Assembly (NCBI GenBank): GCA_021772595.1
Contig: JAJFLS010000786.1
Coordinates: forward strand, 1 to 7,034
Source: Opitutales bacterium
GTDB lineage: Bacteria > Verrucomicrobiota > Verrucomicrobiia > Opitutales > Opitutaceae
Reading direction: 5' to 3'
Length of the DNA: 7,034 nt
Under the pieces are notes generated by a model. That model was not told the origin of the DNA. It made no database searches and saw only the letters and a program-made list of their open reading frames with translations. Made by a program: the position numbers and the translations under genes. Below, one piece after another: positions 1-6,790 of this stretch. Positions within the stretch are counted from its first letter, which is position 1; every line of letters begins with the position of its first letter.

Positions 1-1
1 G

Positions 2-877
2 CGGCGGATTATCGCGGAGACCGGCGCCGGCCAGCATGGAGTGGCGACAGCGACGGTGTGCGCCAAGATGGGGCTCGAATGCGTCGTCTACATGGGGACG
101 GTCGACATGGAGCGCCAGAAGCTGAACGTGTTTCGAATGGAGCTTTGCGGGGCGGAGGTGCGCGGCGTCGACTCGGGGCAGAAGACACTCAAAGACGCGG
201 TGAACGAGGCGATGCGCGATTGGGTGACCAATGTGCGCGACACGCATTACATTTTGGGGTCCGCTTTAGGCGCGCACCCGTATCCGATGATGGTGCGGGA
301 TTTCCATCGAGTGATCGGCCAGGAGACGCGAAAGGATATTTTGGAGAAAGAGGGTCGGCTGCCGGATGAGATGATCGCCTGCGTGGGCGGTGGTTCGAAT
401 GCGATCGGGCTTTTTTACGAGTTTCTGGACGAGCCGAATATTCGGCTCGTTGGTGTCGAAGCGGGCGGCCATGGAATCAAGAAAGGCGAACACGCGGCGC
501 GCTTTGAAGGCGGGCGATTGGGCGTCCTGCAAGGGAGCAAGACCTACATTCTGCAGAATCCCGATGGTCAGATCGAGCTGACGCATTCTATCTCGGCGGG
601 TCTCGACTATGCAGCGATTGGGCCGGAGCACGCCTATTATCGCGACATCGGCCGGATCGACTACGCGTACGCGACGGACGATGAAGTGCTGGACGCGTTT
701 CAGCTGCTCTGTCGGACCGAGGGGATCATTCCCGCCTTGGAGTCGACCCATGCCTTGGCCTACGTGATTAAGCGCGCTCCCGAATTATCGAAAGACAAGA
801 TCATCGTTATGAACCTGAGCGGCCGCGGCGATAAGGATGTGGATCAAGTAGCAAAATTCCTAGGACAAGACGTATGA
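2..877 (+). CDS. trpB: Tryptophan synthase beta chain, 5'-truncated by the window edge
   Basis: TrpB is the PLP-dependent beta subunit of tryptophan synthase. It condenses indole (channelled from TrpA) with L-serine to give L-tryptophan in the cytoplasm. The frame is open from base 2, and 291 residues are visible. Since the family is about 400 residues long, roughly 100 N-terminal residues, including the PLP-binding lysine, lie outside the window. The GTG at 41 is an internal valine, not a start. Seen directly: ETGAGQHG near the left edge (it contains the catalytic glutamate), the phosphate-binding loop GGGSNAIG, SAGLDY, GPEHAY, EGIIPALESTHA, and the C-terminal NLSGRGDKD, whose serine contacts the PLP ring nitrogen. 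No active-site residue is missing in the visible part. The stop codon overlaps the start of yicC (ATGA), so the two are co-translated. trpA is not adjacent on the right. Confidence 0.97.
   Translation, partial: RRIIAETGAGQHGVATATVCAKMGLECVVYMGTVDMERQKLNVFRMELCGAEVRGVDSGQKTLKDAVNEAMRDWVTNVRDTHYILGSALGAHPYPMMVRDFHRVIGQETRKDILEKEGRLPDEMIACVGGGSNAIGLFYEFLDEPNIRLVGVEAGGHGIKKGEHAARFEGGRLGVLQGSKTYILQNPDGQIELTHSISAGLDYAAIGPEHAYYRDIGRIDYAYATDDEVLDAFQLLCRTEGIIPALESTHALAYVIKRAPELSKDKIIVMNLSGRGDKDVDQVAKFLGQDV
862..865 (+). promoter_or_regulatory. Ribosome binding site of yicC inside the end of trpB
   Basis: AGGA lies 8 bases before the ATG at 874, within the last codons of trpB. It fixes the yicC start and, with the 4-base ATGA overlap of the two genes, points to translational coupling. 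Confidence 0.6.
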
Positions 878-1746
878 AGAGCATGACTGGATATGGCCGT
901 GCCGAGCGGAGCGCCGACGGAATCGTCGTTTCGCTGCAAGTGTCTTCGGTCAATCGGAAAAACATCGAGGTCACCTGCTCGCTCCCCAAGGAGTTTCAGA
1001 ATCTCGAACGCAAGGTAGTCGAAAAGTCGAGACAGCGAATCGGTCGCGGAAGGCTTCAGTATTCGATCGAAATTCGAGACGAGCAAAACGTAGTAGCGGG
1101 TCTTCCGAGCGATGCTCAAATCGACGCGGGCCTCGCTCGATTGAAGACCATCGCCGAGAGGCATGGCGCGGCTTGCGAAATCGATGCGAAGGTGATCCTC
1201 GATTTGGCCAGGCTGCTTGAAGCGGAGTCCGGGGGGCTGCCGGGGGAGATTGTCGAAGGGCTCTTGATGGATACCGTGGATGCGGCCTTGGATGATCTGG
1301 TCGCGATGCGTGAGCAGGAAGGCGCGGCGTTGAAACAGGATTTAGAAGATCGTCGTCAGAAGATGGCGGATACAACCATTGAGACAAAGAAGATCGCTCC
1401 CGAAATGGTCGTCAAGCATCGCGAGAATCTCAACGCCCGGCTGGAGCAGACCGGGCTGGAAATCGATTTGAATGACGAGCGAGTGCTGAAGGAGATCGCG
1501 ATGTTCGCCGATCGTTGCGACGTATCCGAAGAAATGACACGTTTGGAGAGCCACTTCGAACAGTTCGCTGAGTTGTTGTCGAAAGACGGACCAGTCGGCC
1601 GGTCAATCGAATTCCTGATTCAGGAAATCGCTCGCGAGATCAACACGATGGGCAGCAAGTCCAGCTCGATCGAAGTATCTAAAAACGTGCTCGCGATGAA
1701 GAACGAACTCGAACGCATCCGCGAGCAAGTCGCGAACGTGGAGTAG
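874..1746 (+). CDS. yicC: YicC/YloC family endoribonuclease
   Basis: The protein has 290 residues, close to E. coli YicC (about 287). It shows both family domains: an N-terminal YicC_N domain (about residues 1-155) that begins with the hallmark MKSMTGYGRAE, and a C-terminal DUF1732 domain (about 205-290) with DRCDVSEEMTRLESH, FLIQEIAREINTMGSKS and an ending close to ELERIREQVANVE. Residues about 140-235 are Lys/Glu-rich and probably helical. Known of the family: E. coli YicC is an endoribonuclease that acts on RNA, including the small RNA RyhB, and it is a cytoplasmic oligomer. Its role outside enterobacteria is unclear. The start is set by the family N-terminus and by the upstream AGGA. It overlaps trpB by 4 bases and probably depends on the trpB transcript. 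It converges with lspA across a 50-bp spacer. No key segment is missing. Confidence 0.95.
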   Translation: MKSMTGYGRAERSADGIVVSLQVSSVNRKNIEVTCSLPKEFQNLERKVVEKSRQRIGRGRLQYSIEIRDEQNVVAGLPSDAQIDAGLARLKTIAERHGAACEIDAKVILDLARLLEAESGGLPGEIVEGLLMDTVDAALDDLVAMREQEGAALKQDLEDRRQKMADTTIETKKIAPEMVVKHRENLNARLEQTGLEIDLNDERVLKEIAMFADRCDVSEEMTRLESHFEQFAELLSKDGPVGRSIEFLIQEIAREINTMGSKSSSIEVSKNVLAMKNELERIREQVANVE

Positions 1747-1757
1747 AGCGATTTATC

Positions 1758-1771
1758 GCCTGCAAGCAGGC
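1758..1771. repeat. REP-like hairpin between convergent yicC and lspA
   Basis: GCCTGC, AA, GCAGGC is a perfect 6-bp inverted repeat; in practice a 5-bp stem with a CAAG loop. The wider context (ATCGCCTGCAAGCAGGCTCC, then TACA) looks like the scattered REP units I know from Pseudomonas, with a short GC palindrome followed by CTCCTACA. There is no T-tract, so it is not a classical intrinsic terminator, though its place between convergent genes would suit transcript 3'-end formation or protection. That it is a REP is inference from a single copy. Confidence 0.5.
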
Positions 1772-1774
1772 TCC

Positions 1775-1791
1775 TACATCTTGACGATGTA
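1775..1791. repeat. Second small hairpin in the convergent spacer
   Basis: TACATC, TTGAC, GATGTA is a perfect 6-bp stem with a 5-base loop, three bases after the REP-like hairpin and five bases before the lspA stop codon. It has no T-tract on either strand. Together the two hairpins fill most of the 50-bp spacer. They may act as a weak bidirectional stop or stabilise both mRNA ends. Confidence 0.4.
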
Positions 1792-1796
1792 ATTGG

Positions 1797-2288
1797 CTAC
1801 TCCGATTCTTGTGGTTTCCGGAAGGATGAGAGGACGTATATCGCCACGCCAACGGTGATGCCGGAGTCGGCGATATTGAAGCTGGGCCAGTACCAGTCGT
1901 TGACATGGAAATCCAGGAAATCGATGACGTATCCGAGCCGGAATCGGTCGATCAGGTTCCCGATTATCCCGCCGATGATCAGGCCGAACGACCATTGGGA
2001 CAAGGGCAAGTGGAGCTGAAGCGATTTGCGAAGAAACCACAGCAGAGCCAAGGCGAGCAGCCCCACCAGTGCGAGTATCGTGCTGTGCCCGCTAAACAGG
2101 CTCCAAGCAGCGCCCGTATTTCCCACGTGCACCAGACTGAAGAAGCCCGGTATGACTTCGGTGGACTGCGGGGGATAGAAGGCCCCGAAGGGAATGAAAT
2201 GGGCGATTAGAAGCTTGGTCGCCTGATCCAAGACGACGATCGCCAGCGCCAAGCCTAGAAGTAGCTTGTACGCTTGAAGGCCTCGCAT
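1797..2288 (-). CDS. lspA: Lipoprotein signal peptidase (signal peptidase II)
   Basis: LspA is an inner-membrane aspartyl protease that removes the signal peptide from diacylglyceryl-prolipoproteins. With the ATG at 2288 the protein has 163 residues, the usual family length. Four hydrophobic segments are visible: near residues 6-30 (ending in DQATK, with the conserved Asp), about 68-85, about 97-115 and about 138-155. The motif NTGAAW begins near residue 57. The two catalytic aspartates are present in GNLIDR (D114) and NIADS (D141). A longer form from a TTG at 2304-2306 would add six residues and start two bases after the stop of the upstream gene. Neither start has a strong ribosome binding site, and I prefer the ATG for codon and length. 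It is the last gene of the ileS operon; ileS-lspA linkage is common in bacteria. Confidence 0.95.
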   Translation of the reverse strand: MRGLQAYKLLLGLALAIVVLDQATKLLIAHFIPFGAFYPPQSTEVIPGFFSLVHVGNTGAAWSLFSGHSTILALVGLLALALLWFLRKSLQLHLPLSQWSFGLIIGGIIGNLIDRFRLGYVIDFLDFHVNDWYWPSFNIADSGITVGVAIYVLSSFRKPQESE

Positions 2289-2308
2289 CGAATCGGATTG
2301 GCTCAATG

Positions 2309-3529
2309 TTACGAGTCCGAATTCTCGTTGGCGAATCTCATCGCGTCTTCGCTGGTCGCATCAGTGAAGATGCCTCCTCGCTGAACGCTGCGGGTCTGAT
2401 TCTTCTCAAGCTGCTTTTGCGTTTCGACGGAGTATCGAGTGAACGGCACTGCCATGAGCCGCTCTTCTCTGATAAGCTTTCCGGTCATCTCGCAAACGCC
2501 ATAGGTGCCGTTGAAAATCCGCTCGATGGCCAGCTCGACCTCGGTGAGGGCGTCTTGCTCGCTGGATACCATGCTGAGGGCGAAATCGCGATCGAAGGTG
2601 TCCGTGCCGGCGTCCGCCATGTGCTGGCTGTATCCGGATAGATCGCCCGAATCATCTTTGCTTGAACGTTTGAGAGTCTCCTCAGTGTGCATGTTCAAGC
2701 CGCTTTTAACGTGGTCGCGCAGCTCGATGAGAAGATCGAAGAACTTCTTGTACTTCCGCGGCACTTTGCGGTTTTCGACCGGCGACGCCTCAGGAGTTGC
2801 GGGATCAAATCCAAGAATATCGGAGAGCGAAGCGGCTCCTAGCACGCGCTTCTCTGATTTCCGTTCAGCCTCTTCGACGGCTTTAAGGGCCTGTTCTTTC
2901 GCGGCCATTTTCTTGGCGACGGAATCCTCTTCCTTCGTGCGTTTCTTGGCTATCGATAGCGCGTCCTCGAGTGAAAATCCTGCGGATGCCGCGGAACTCT
3001 TCTTGGTCCCGGCAGTTTCGGATTTGTTGGAAACTAAATTCTTCACGGTTTTAGCGGCTTTGGCCTTATTCACGACTTTCTTCTTAACGGTTGTTTTTTC
3101 AGTGACTGTTTTCTTATCAGCAATTTTTTTCACGGGAGCCTTCTTTTGGGCCTCCTTTTTCGCGGGCGTCTTCTTTGCGGCAACTTTCTTAACAGGGGCC
3201 TTTTTCGCGGCGACCTTCTTCGCCGGAGCTTTCTTGCTGGCTGTTTTCTTCGCGGGGGCTTTTTTCGCAGTCGCCTTCTTTACAGGGCCTTTTTTCGCGG
3301 CGTTTTTCTTTGCTGGCGCTTTCGTCGCGGGCGTCTTCTTGGCGACCCCCTTCTTTGCTGCGGCCTTCTTTACGGCCACCTTTTTCGCGGGGGCTTTCTT
3401 GGCGACCCCCTTCTTTGCTGCGGCCTTCTTTACGGCCACCTTTTTCGCGGGCGTCTTCTTGGCGACTGCTTTCTTTGCGGGTTTCTTCTTCGGGGCTGTT
3501 TTTTTGGCAGTTGTTTTCTTTGCTGGCAT
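2309..3529 (-). CDS. TraR/DksA-like protein with long histone H1-like Lys/Ala tail
   Basis: This 406-residue protein has three parts. Residues 1-150 form a near-perfect pentad repeat with Lys-Lys at positions 4 and 5 (types APAKK, VAVKK, AAAKK, GVAKK), like the basic tails of histone H1-type proteins. Residues about 150-250 are a charged linker. Residues about 255-380 form a TraR/DksA-type domain: a coiled-coil region, the tip motif HMADAGTDTFDRDFALSM (303-320), and GTYGVCEMTGKLIREERLMAV leading into PFTRYSVET. At the four zinc-ligand positions only C346 remains; T349, S367 and T370 replace the others. Known of the family: DksA-type proteins enter the RNA polymerase secondary channel, often with ppGpp. 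Inferred: a nucleic-acid-binding tail on an RNA polymerase-binding or decayed DksA fold, so its role could differ from DksA. It starts 12 bases after the ileS stop with no visible Shine-Dalgarno, and ends next to lspA. Confidence 0.88.
   Translation of the reverse strand: MPAKKTTAKKTAPKKKPAKKAVAKKTPAKKVAVKKAAAKKGVAKKAPAKKVAVKKAAAKKGVAKKTPATKAPAKKNAAKKGPVKKATAKKAPAKKTASKKAPAKKVAAKKAPVKKVAAKKTPAKKEAQKKAPVKKIADKKTVTEKTTVKKKVVNKAKAAKTVKNLVSNKSETAGTKKSSAASAGFSLEDALSIAKKRTKEEDSVAKKMAAKEQALKAVEEAERKSEKRVLGAASLSDILGFDPATPEASPVENRKVPRKYKKFFDLLIELRDHVKSGLNMHTEETLKRSSKDDSGDLSGYSQHMADAGTDTFDRDFALSMVSSEQDALTEVELAIERIFNGTYGVCEMTGKLIREERLMAVPFTRYSVETQKQLEKNQTRSVQRGGIFTDATSEDAMRFANENSDS
3336..3451. repeat. 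56-bp perfect direct repeat (60-bp period) in the basic tail
   Basis: Bases 3336-3391 are identical to 3396-3451. The period of 60 bp is 20 codons, or four protein pentads. The copies encode the KVAVKKAAAKKGVAKK block twice. They match at every base, including synonymous sites, while neighbouring pentads differ in codon use, so this is a recent tandem duplication and not chance from low complexity. Confidence 0.85.
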
Positions 3530-3541
3530 GATTTGAGGCGG

Positions 3542-6322
3542 TTAGAGTATGGCTTCAGCGCAGCGGGGGCATAACTGTTCGTTTTCCGTGCCGTTTTGGA
3601 GATCGGGTTCCCATCTCCAACAGCGCGGACAGCGGCCGCCGGTTGCCTTGCTTACCGTTATCGTTAGTTCTCCATCGGGATTCGCGGCGAGTTCGACTCG
3701 CGAGACGATGAAGAGTTCCTCCAGAAACTCCTTATACTTAGAAAGGAGTTGGAATGTGGGGTCTTGTTCGGCACCGGTCAGCTCGATGTACGCATCGAGG
3801 GAACGGCCAATTTCGCCGTTCGTTCGTAGCTCTTCGAGCTTCTCGTTGACCGAATCGCGGAACACGAGCAGATCCGAGAATTCTTGGGAAAGCGCTTCGT
3901 CTCGCCACGCGGCGGCTTCGTTGGGCCAGCCTTGGAGGGCGAGGGGTTCGTCGATGAAATCCTCGTCGGCCAAGAAATAGCTCCAAGCTTCATCGGATGT
4001 GAAGGGGAGCGCGGGGCCGAGGACGCGGACGAGAGCGCGGAAAATGTGGTAGATCGCCGTCTGCGAGGAGCGACGTAGCGAGTGGTTCTCGGCTAGCGTG
4101 TAGAGCCGGTCTTTGAGAATGTCGTGGTAGAGCGCGGACAGCGTTACGGAGCAGAACTGGTTGCAAAGCTGGTAGACGCGGTGGAACTCGTAGTTGTCGT
4201 AGGCGCGTTCGCAGGCTTCGACGAGTTCGGCGGTTTTGTCGAGCGCCCAACGATCCAGCTCGTGAATCTCCTGGGCGGGCATGCCGTTTTTCTCGATGTC
4301 GAAATCGTAGAGGTTCGAGATCTGGAAGCGGTAGGTGTTGCGGATCAGGCGATACGAGTCGCCGATCGTCTTGAGGATCTCCTCGCCCATCGGCACGTCG
4401 TTGCGAAAATCGGTGGAAGCGATCCAGAGGCGAACGATGTCCGCCCCGAATTTGTCCATGTAGTGGACGAGCGTCATGGCGCCTTCGCTTTTCGAAAGCT
4501 TGGTGCCGTCCTGGTTGACGATGAAGCCGTGGGTGAGAATGCTTTTGTAGGGGGCGGCTCCTTCGCGGATGACGCCGGTCCAGAGCGAGGACTGGAACCA
4601 GCCGCGGTGCTGGTCGCTGCCTTCTAGATAGAGATCGCAAGGCCAAGCGAGGTCCGCGTGTTGCTTGAGAACCGCGAAATGACTGGAACCGGAATCGATC
4701 CAAACGTCGAGAGTGTCGGTGCCGGCCTTCAAGGTCTTGCCTCGCCAGCTTTCGGGAAGCTCGATGCCGTCGAGCAGTTCCTCGGCGTTGGCGGTGAACC
4801 AGAGGTTGGTGCCGGTTTTCGCCATCTTGTCGGCTATCGCCCGGATGACGTCCGCGTCCATGTAGCCGGTTCCGTCCTCGTCGTAAAACGCGGGAATGGG
4901 AACGCCCCAGGAGCGTTGTCGGCTGATACACCAGTCCGGGCGCGACTCGACGGCTCCGCGGATCCGGTTTTCTCCCCAGTCGGGGATCCAGTTGACGTTG
5001 CCGATTGCTTCGAGGGCCTTCTCGCGTTGGCCGCCTTTGTCGAGCGCGACGAACCATTGATCGACTGCGCGGAAAACGACCGGCGTCTTCGAGCGCCAGC
5101 AATGCGGATAGCTATGAACGAGCTTCTGCTTCTTTAATAGAGCGTCTGCTTCGGAAAGCGCTTTGAGCACCTTGCCGTTGGCGGGAACCCAGCCGTCTTT
5201 TTCGAGAACGGATTCGCCGACCAGGAAGTCGGGGATTTGGCCATCGTCGTCGTACTCGCCCTTGTCGTTCACCGGGCAATAGACATCGAGGCCGTACTTG
5301 AGGCCGGTGGCATAGTCGTCGAGACCGTGGCCGGGAGCGGTATGAACGCAGCCCGTGCCGGATTCTGTGGTGACGTAGTCGGCGAGAACGATCGGGCTGG
5401 CCCGGTCGATGAACGGATGGCGGGACTCGACGCCTTCGAGTGACTCGCCCGTGACGGTTTTGACGATTTTCCAGTCATCGTAACCGCAATCTTCGGCGAA
5501 TTGCTCGGCGCGGTCTTGGGCGACTATGAAAACGCGTTCGCCGGATTCGACAAATGCGTACTCGAGGCGCGGATGAACGGCGACTGCGAGATTGGCGGGA
5601 ATGGTCCAGGGAGTGGTCGTCCAGATGACGGCGGAAAGCGGTTTCTCGATTCCGAACTGGGCCTTGTCGGGAATATCGAAGGCGACCCAGATGGAAGGGC
5701 TGGAGTGGTCCCGGTACTCGATTTCCGCTTCGGCGAGAGCGGTTTCGTAGGGGATCGACCAGTAGACAGGCTTCTTGCTCCGGTAGACCAGATCGGAGTC
5801 TACGAACGAGGCGAGAGTGCGGAGGATCTCCGCTTCGTAGGCGGGATTCTTGGTCTTGTATTCGCGATCCCAATCGCTGAGAACGCCGAGGCGCTTGAGC
5901 TGAGACCGCTGCACGCCGATCCAGTGTTCGGAAAAAGCGTCACATTTGTCGCGAAGATCGGCGGTGGAAAGGGTTTTGCCTTCGGCTTGAAGCTCTTTGG
6001 AGACGTGGTGCTCGATGGGGAGCCCGTGGCAGTCCCAGCCGGGAAGGTAGGGCGTGCGATGTCCCTTGGCCGCTTTGTAGCGGAGGACGATCTCTTTCAG
6101 GGTTTTGTTGAGGGCGTGGCCGAGGTGCAGGTCGCCATTGGTGAACGGGGGACCGTCGTGGAGGATGAAAGGGGTGCCCTGGGCGTTTTTCGCCTGAATC
6201 TTCTCGTAGAGACCGATTTTCTTCCAGTGCTCGACACGAGCAGGTTCCCGCTTGCCGAGGTTCGCACGCATGGGGAAGGCCGTCTTCGGTAGTTTAAGAG
6301 TATCTTTGTAGTTCTCAGCCAT
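3542..6322 (-). CDS. ileS: Isoleucyl-tRNA synthetase
   Basis: IleS charges tRNA-Ile with isoleucine in the cytoplasm and edits misacylated valine. The 926 residues match the family (E. coli 938). Seen in order: the class I signature in GPPFTNGDLHLGH (HLGH at 66-69), the CP1 editing domain with WTTTPWTIPANLAVAVHP and GTGCVHTAPGHG (about 233-335), the catalytic-core return (WIDSGSSHFA, LEGSDQHRGWFQSSL), the KLSKS loop at 608-612, the anticodon-binding region from about 685, and a C-terminal zinc knuckle with C898, C901, C918 and C921. The start at 6322 gives MAENYKDTLKLPKTAFPMR, the usual N-terminus. An in-frame extension to a TTG at 6409 would run through the promoter and is rejected. GAGG lies close before the ATG. 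It is the first gene of the operon with the DksA-like gene and lspA. I saw no T-box leader; the inferred 5' leader is only about 15 bases. Confidence 0.98.
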   Translation of the reverse strand: MAENYKDTLKLPKTAFPMRANLGKREPARVEHWKKIGLYEKIQAKNAQGTPFILHDGPPFTNGDLHLGHALNKTLKEIVLRYKAAKGHRTPYLPGWDCHGLPIEHHVSKELQAEGKTLSTADLRDKCDAFSEHWIGVQRSQLKRLGVLSDWDREYKTKNPAYEAEILRTLASFVDSDLVYRSKKPVYWSIPYETALAEAEIEYRDHSSPSIWVAFDIPDKAQFGIEKPLSAVIWTTTPWTIPANLAVAVHPRLEYAFVESGERVFIVAQDRAEQFAEDCGYDDWKIVKTVTGESLEGVESRHPFIDRASPIVLADYVTTESGTGCVHTAPGHGLDDYATGLKYGLDVYCPVNDKGEYDDDGQIPDFLVGESVLEKDGWVPANGKVLKALSEADALLKKQKLVHSYPHCWRSKTPVVFRAVDQWFVALDKGGQREKALEAIGNVNWIPDWGENRIRGAVESRPDWCISRQRSWGVPIPAFYDEDGTGYMDADVIRAIADKMAKTGTNLWFTANAEELLDGIELPESWRGKTLKAGTDTLDVWIDSGSSHFAVLKQHADLAWPCDLYLEGSDQHRGWFQSSLWTGVIREGAAPYKSILTHGFIVNQDGTKLSKSEGAMTLVHYMDKFGADIVRLWIASTDFRNDVPMGEEILKTIGDSYRLIRNTYRFQISNLYDFDIEKNGMPAQEIHELDRWALDKTAELVEACERAYDNYEFHRVYQLCNQFCSVTLSALYHDILKDRLYTLAENHSLRRSSQTAIYHIFRALVRVLGPALPFTSDEAWSYFLADEDFIDEPLALQGWPNEAAAWRDEALSQEFSDLLVFRDSVNEKLEELRTNGEIGRSLDAYIELTGAEQDPTFQLLSKYKEFLEELFIVSRVELAANPDGELTITVSKATGGRCPRCWRWEPDLQNGTENEQLCPRCAEAIL

Positions 6323-6343
6323 GCCCTCGTCGGAGAATGCGCG

Positions 6344-6372
6344 GATATTGCTGATCGCCCCCGGTCTGTCAA
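6344..6372 (-). promoter_or_regulatory. Sigma70-type promoter of the ileS operon
   Basis: Read on the - strand, a perfect -35 box TTGACA (6367-6372) is followed after 17 bp by AATATC (6344-6349), a three-of-six match to TATAAT. The start of transcription would fall near 6337, about 15 bases before the ileS ATG. The exact -35 box, ideal spacing and position support it; the -10 box is weak. Confidence 0.6.
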
Positions 6373-6446
6373 GGACGGAGGAAGGGATTGCGAATAATCC
6401 CAAAAGCAAAGGGAGTCCAGGTCGGGAAAAGGGTTCAAAAAGCCAA

Positions 6447-6482
6447 TTTGTAGGGGCTTGGAAAGGCGCGTTCGCCTACAAA
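6447..6482. repeat. Inverted repeat between the small upstream gene and ileS
   Basis: TTTGTAGG (6447-6454) pairs perfectly with CCTACAAA (6475-6482) around a 20-base GC-rich loop. The left arm plus its next bases (TGTAGGGGC) resembles the reverse complement of the element at 1758-1778 (TGTAGGAGC), which suggests a related REP-like unit. It covers the stop codon of the small - strand gene and may mark its transcript end upstream of the ileS promoter. Confidence 0.5.
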
Positions 6483-6790
6483 GTGGCGGCGAATTGGATG
6501 CGACTGTAGAGTTGGTGGGTGTTTTCGGGGACGATCCGGTCGGTTATGATCGACGGATCGTAATTCAGCTCGGTGTCGAGGCGTATGCCCTCCTCGATTC
6601 CCGGGGGAACGAAGTCGTCTACGAAGTCCATTCCGCCGCGTGGCTTGAGCCAATTGTAGTAGAGATCGAAGTCCTCGCTCTCGATGACGATGTCGGTATG
6701 GAGCCGCATGCTGCAAATAAGAGTCAGATCTCGGAACGAAGTGAACCAAGTGGGCGGATTTACTAACTCGTCTTTGATTATGAGAATCAT
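6476..6790 (-). CDS. Small hypothetical protein, 104 aa
   Basis: I do not recognise this protein. It is 104 residues, acidic in its middle and C-terminal part, without signal peptide or clear membrane segment. Its most distinctive stretch is YYNWLKPRGGMDFVDDFVPP (residues 44-63), followed by GIEEGIRLDTELNYDPS. Support for its being real: a natural amino-acid mix with Trp, Tyr, Phe and Met, mostly G or C at third codon positions over residues 29-104, and opposite-strand frames that read like shadows. Against: the first 28 codons are richer in A/T, the ATG has no Shine-Dalgarno, and no homology can be checked here. An in-frame stop at 6806-6808 limits how far upstream it can start, and no earlier start codon is present. 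Its stop lies inside the inverted repeat at 6447-6482. The ileS promoter lies downstream of it, so ileS need not depend on it. Confidence 0.55.
   Translation of the reverse strand: MILIIKDELVNPPTWFTSFRDLTLICSMRLHTDIVIESEDFDLYYNWLKPRGGMDFVDDFVPPGIEEGIRLDTELNYDPSIITDRIVPENTHQLYSRIQFAATL

Noticed and set aside
266..751. 161-codon - strand frame opposite trpB
   Set aside because: Antisense shadow; trpB motifs are intact on the + strand.
2505..3536. 343-codon + strand frame rich in Phe and Ala opposite the DksA-like gene
   Set aside because: It is the antisense reading of the AAG/AAA-GCC repeats (Lys becomes Phe/Leu, Ala stays Gly/Ala-like). The opposite strand has clear family homology.
3990..5102. 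370-codon Arg/Pro-rich - strand frame within ileS
   Set aside because: It is a shifted frame of ileS; composition is that of a GC-rich shadow with no domain.
5501..6292. 263-codon + strand frame opposite ileS
   Set aside because: Val/Gly/Asp-rich antisense shadow of a well-identified gene.
6323..6409. 29-residue N-terminal extension of IleS from a TTG
   Set aside because: The extension runs through the TTGACA promoter, and the usual IleS N-terminus begins at the ATG at 6322.
6323..6475. T-box or other riboswitch leader for ileS
   Set aside because: The inferred leader is about 15 bases and I found no T-box or antiterminator sequence in the upstream region.
6458..6766. 102-codon + strand frame opposite the small hypothetical gene
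   Set aside because: Val/Glu-rich, shadow-like composition; the - strand frame has better amino-acid balance and third-position GC. I cannot exclude it completely.
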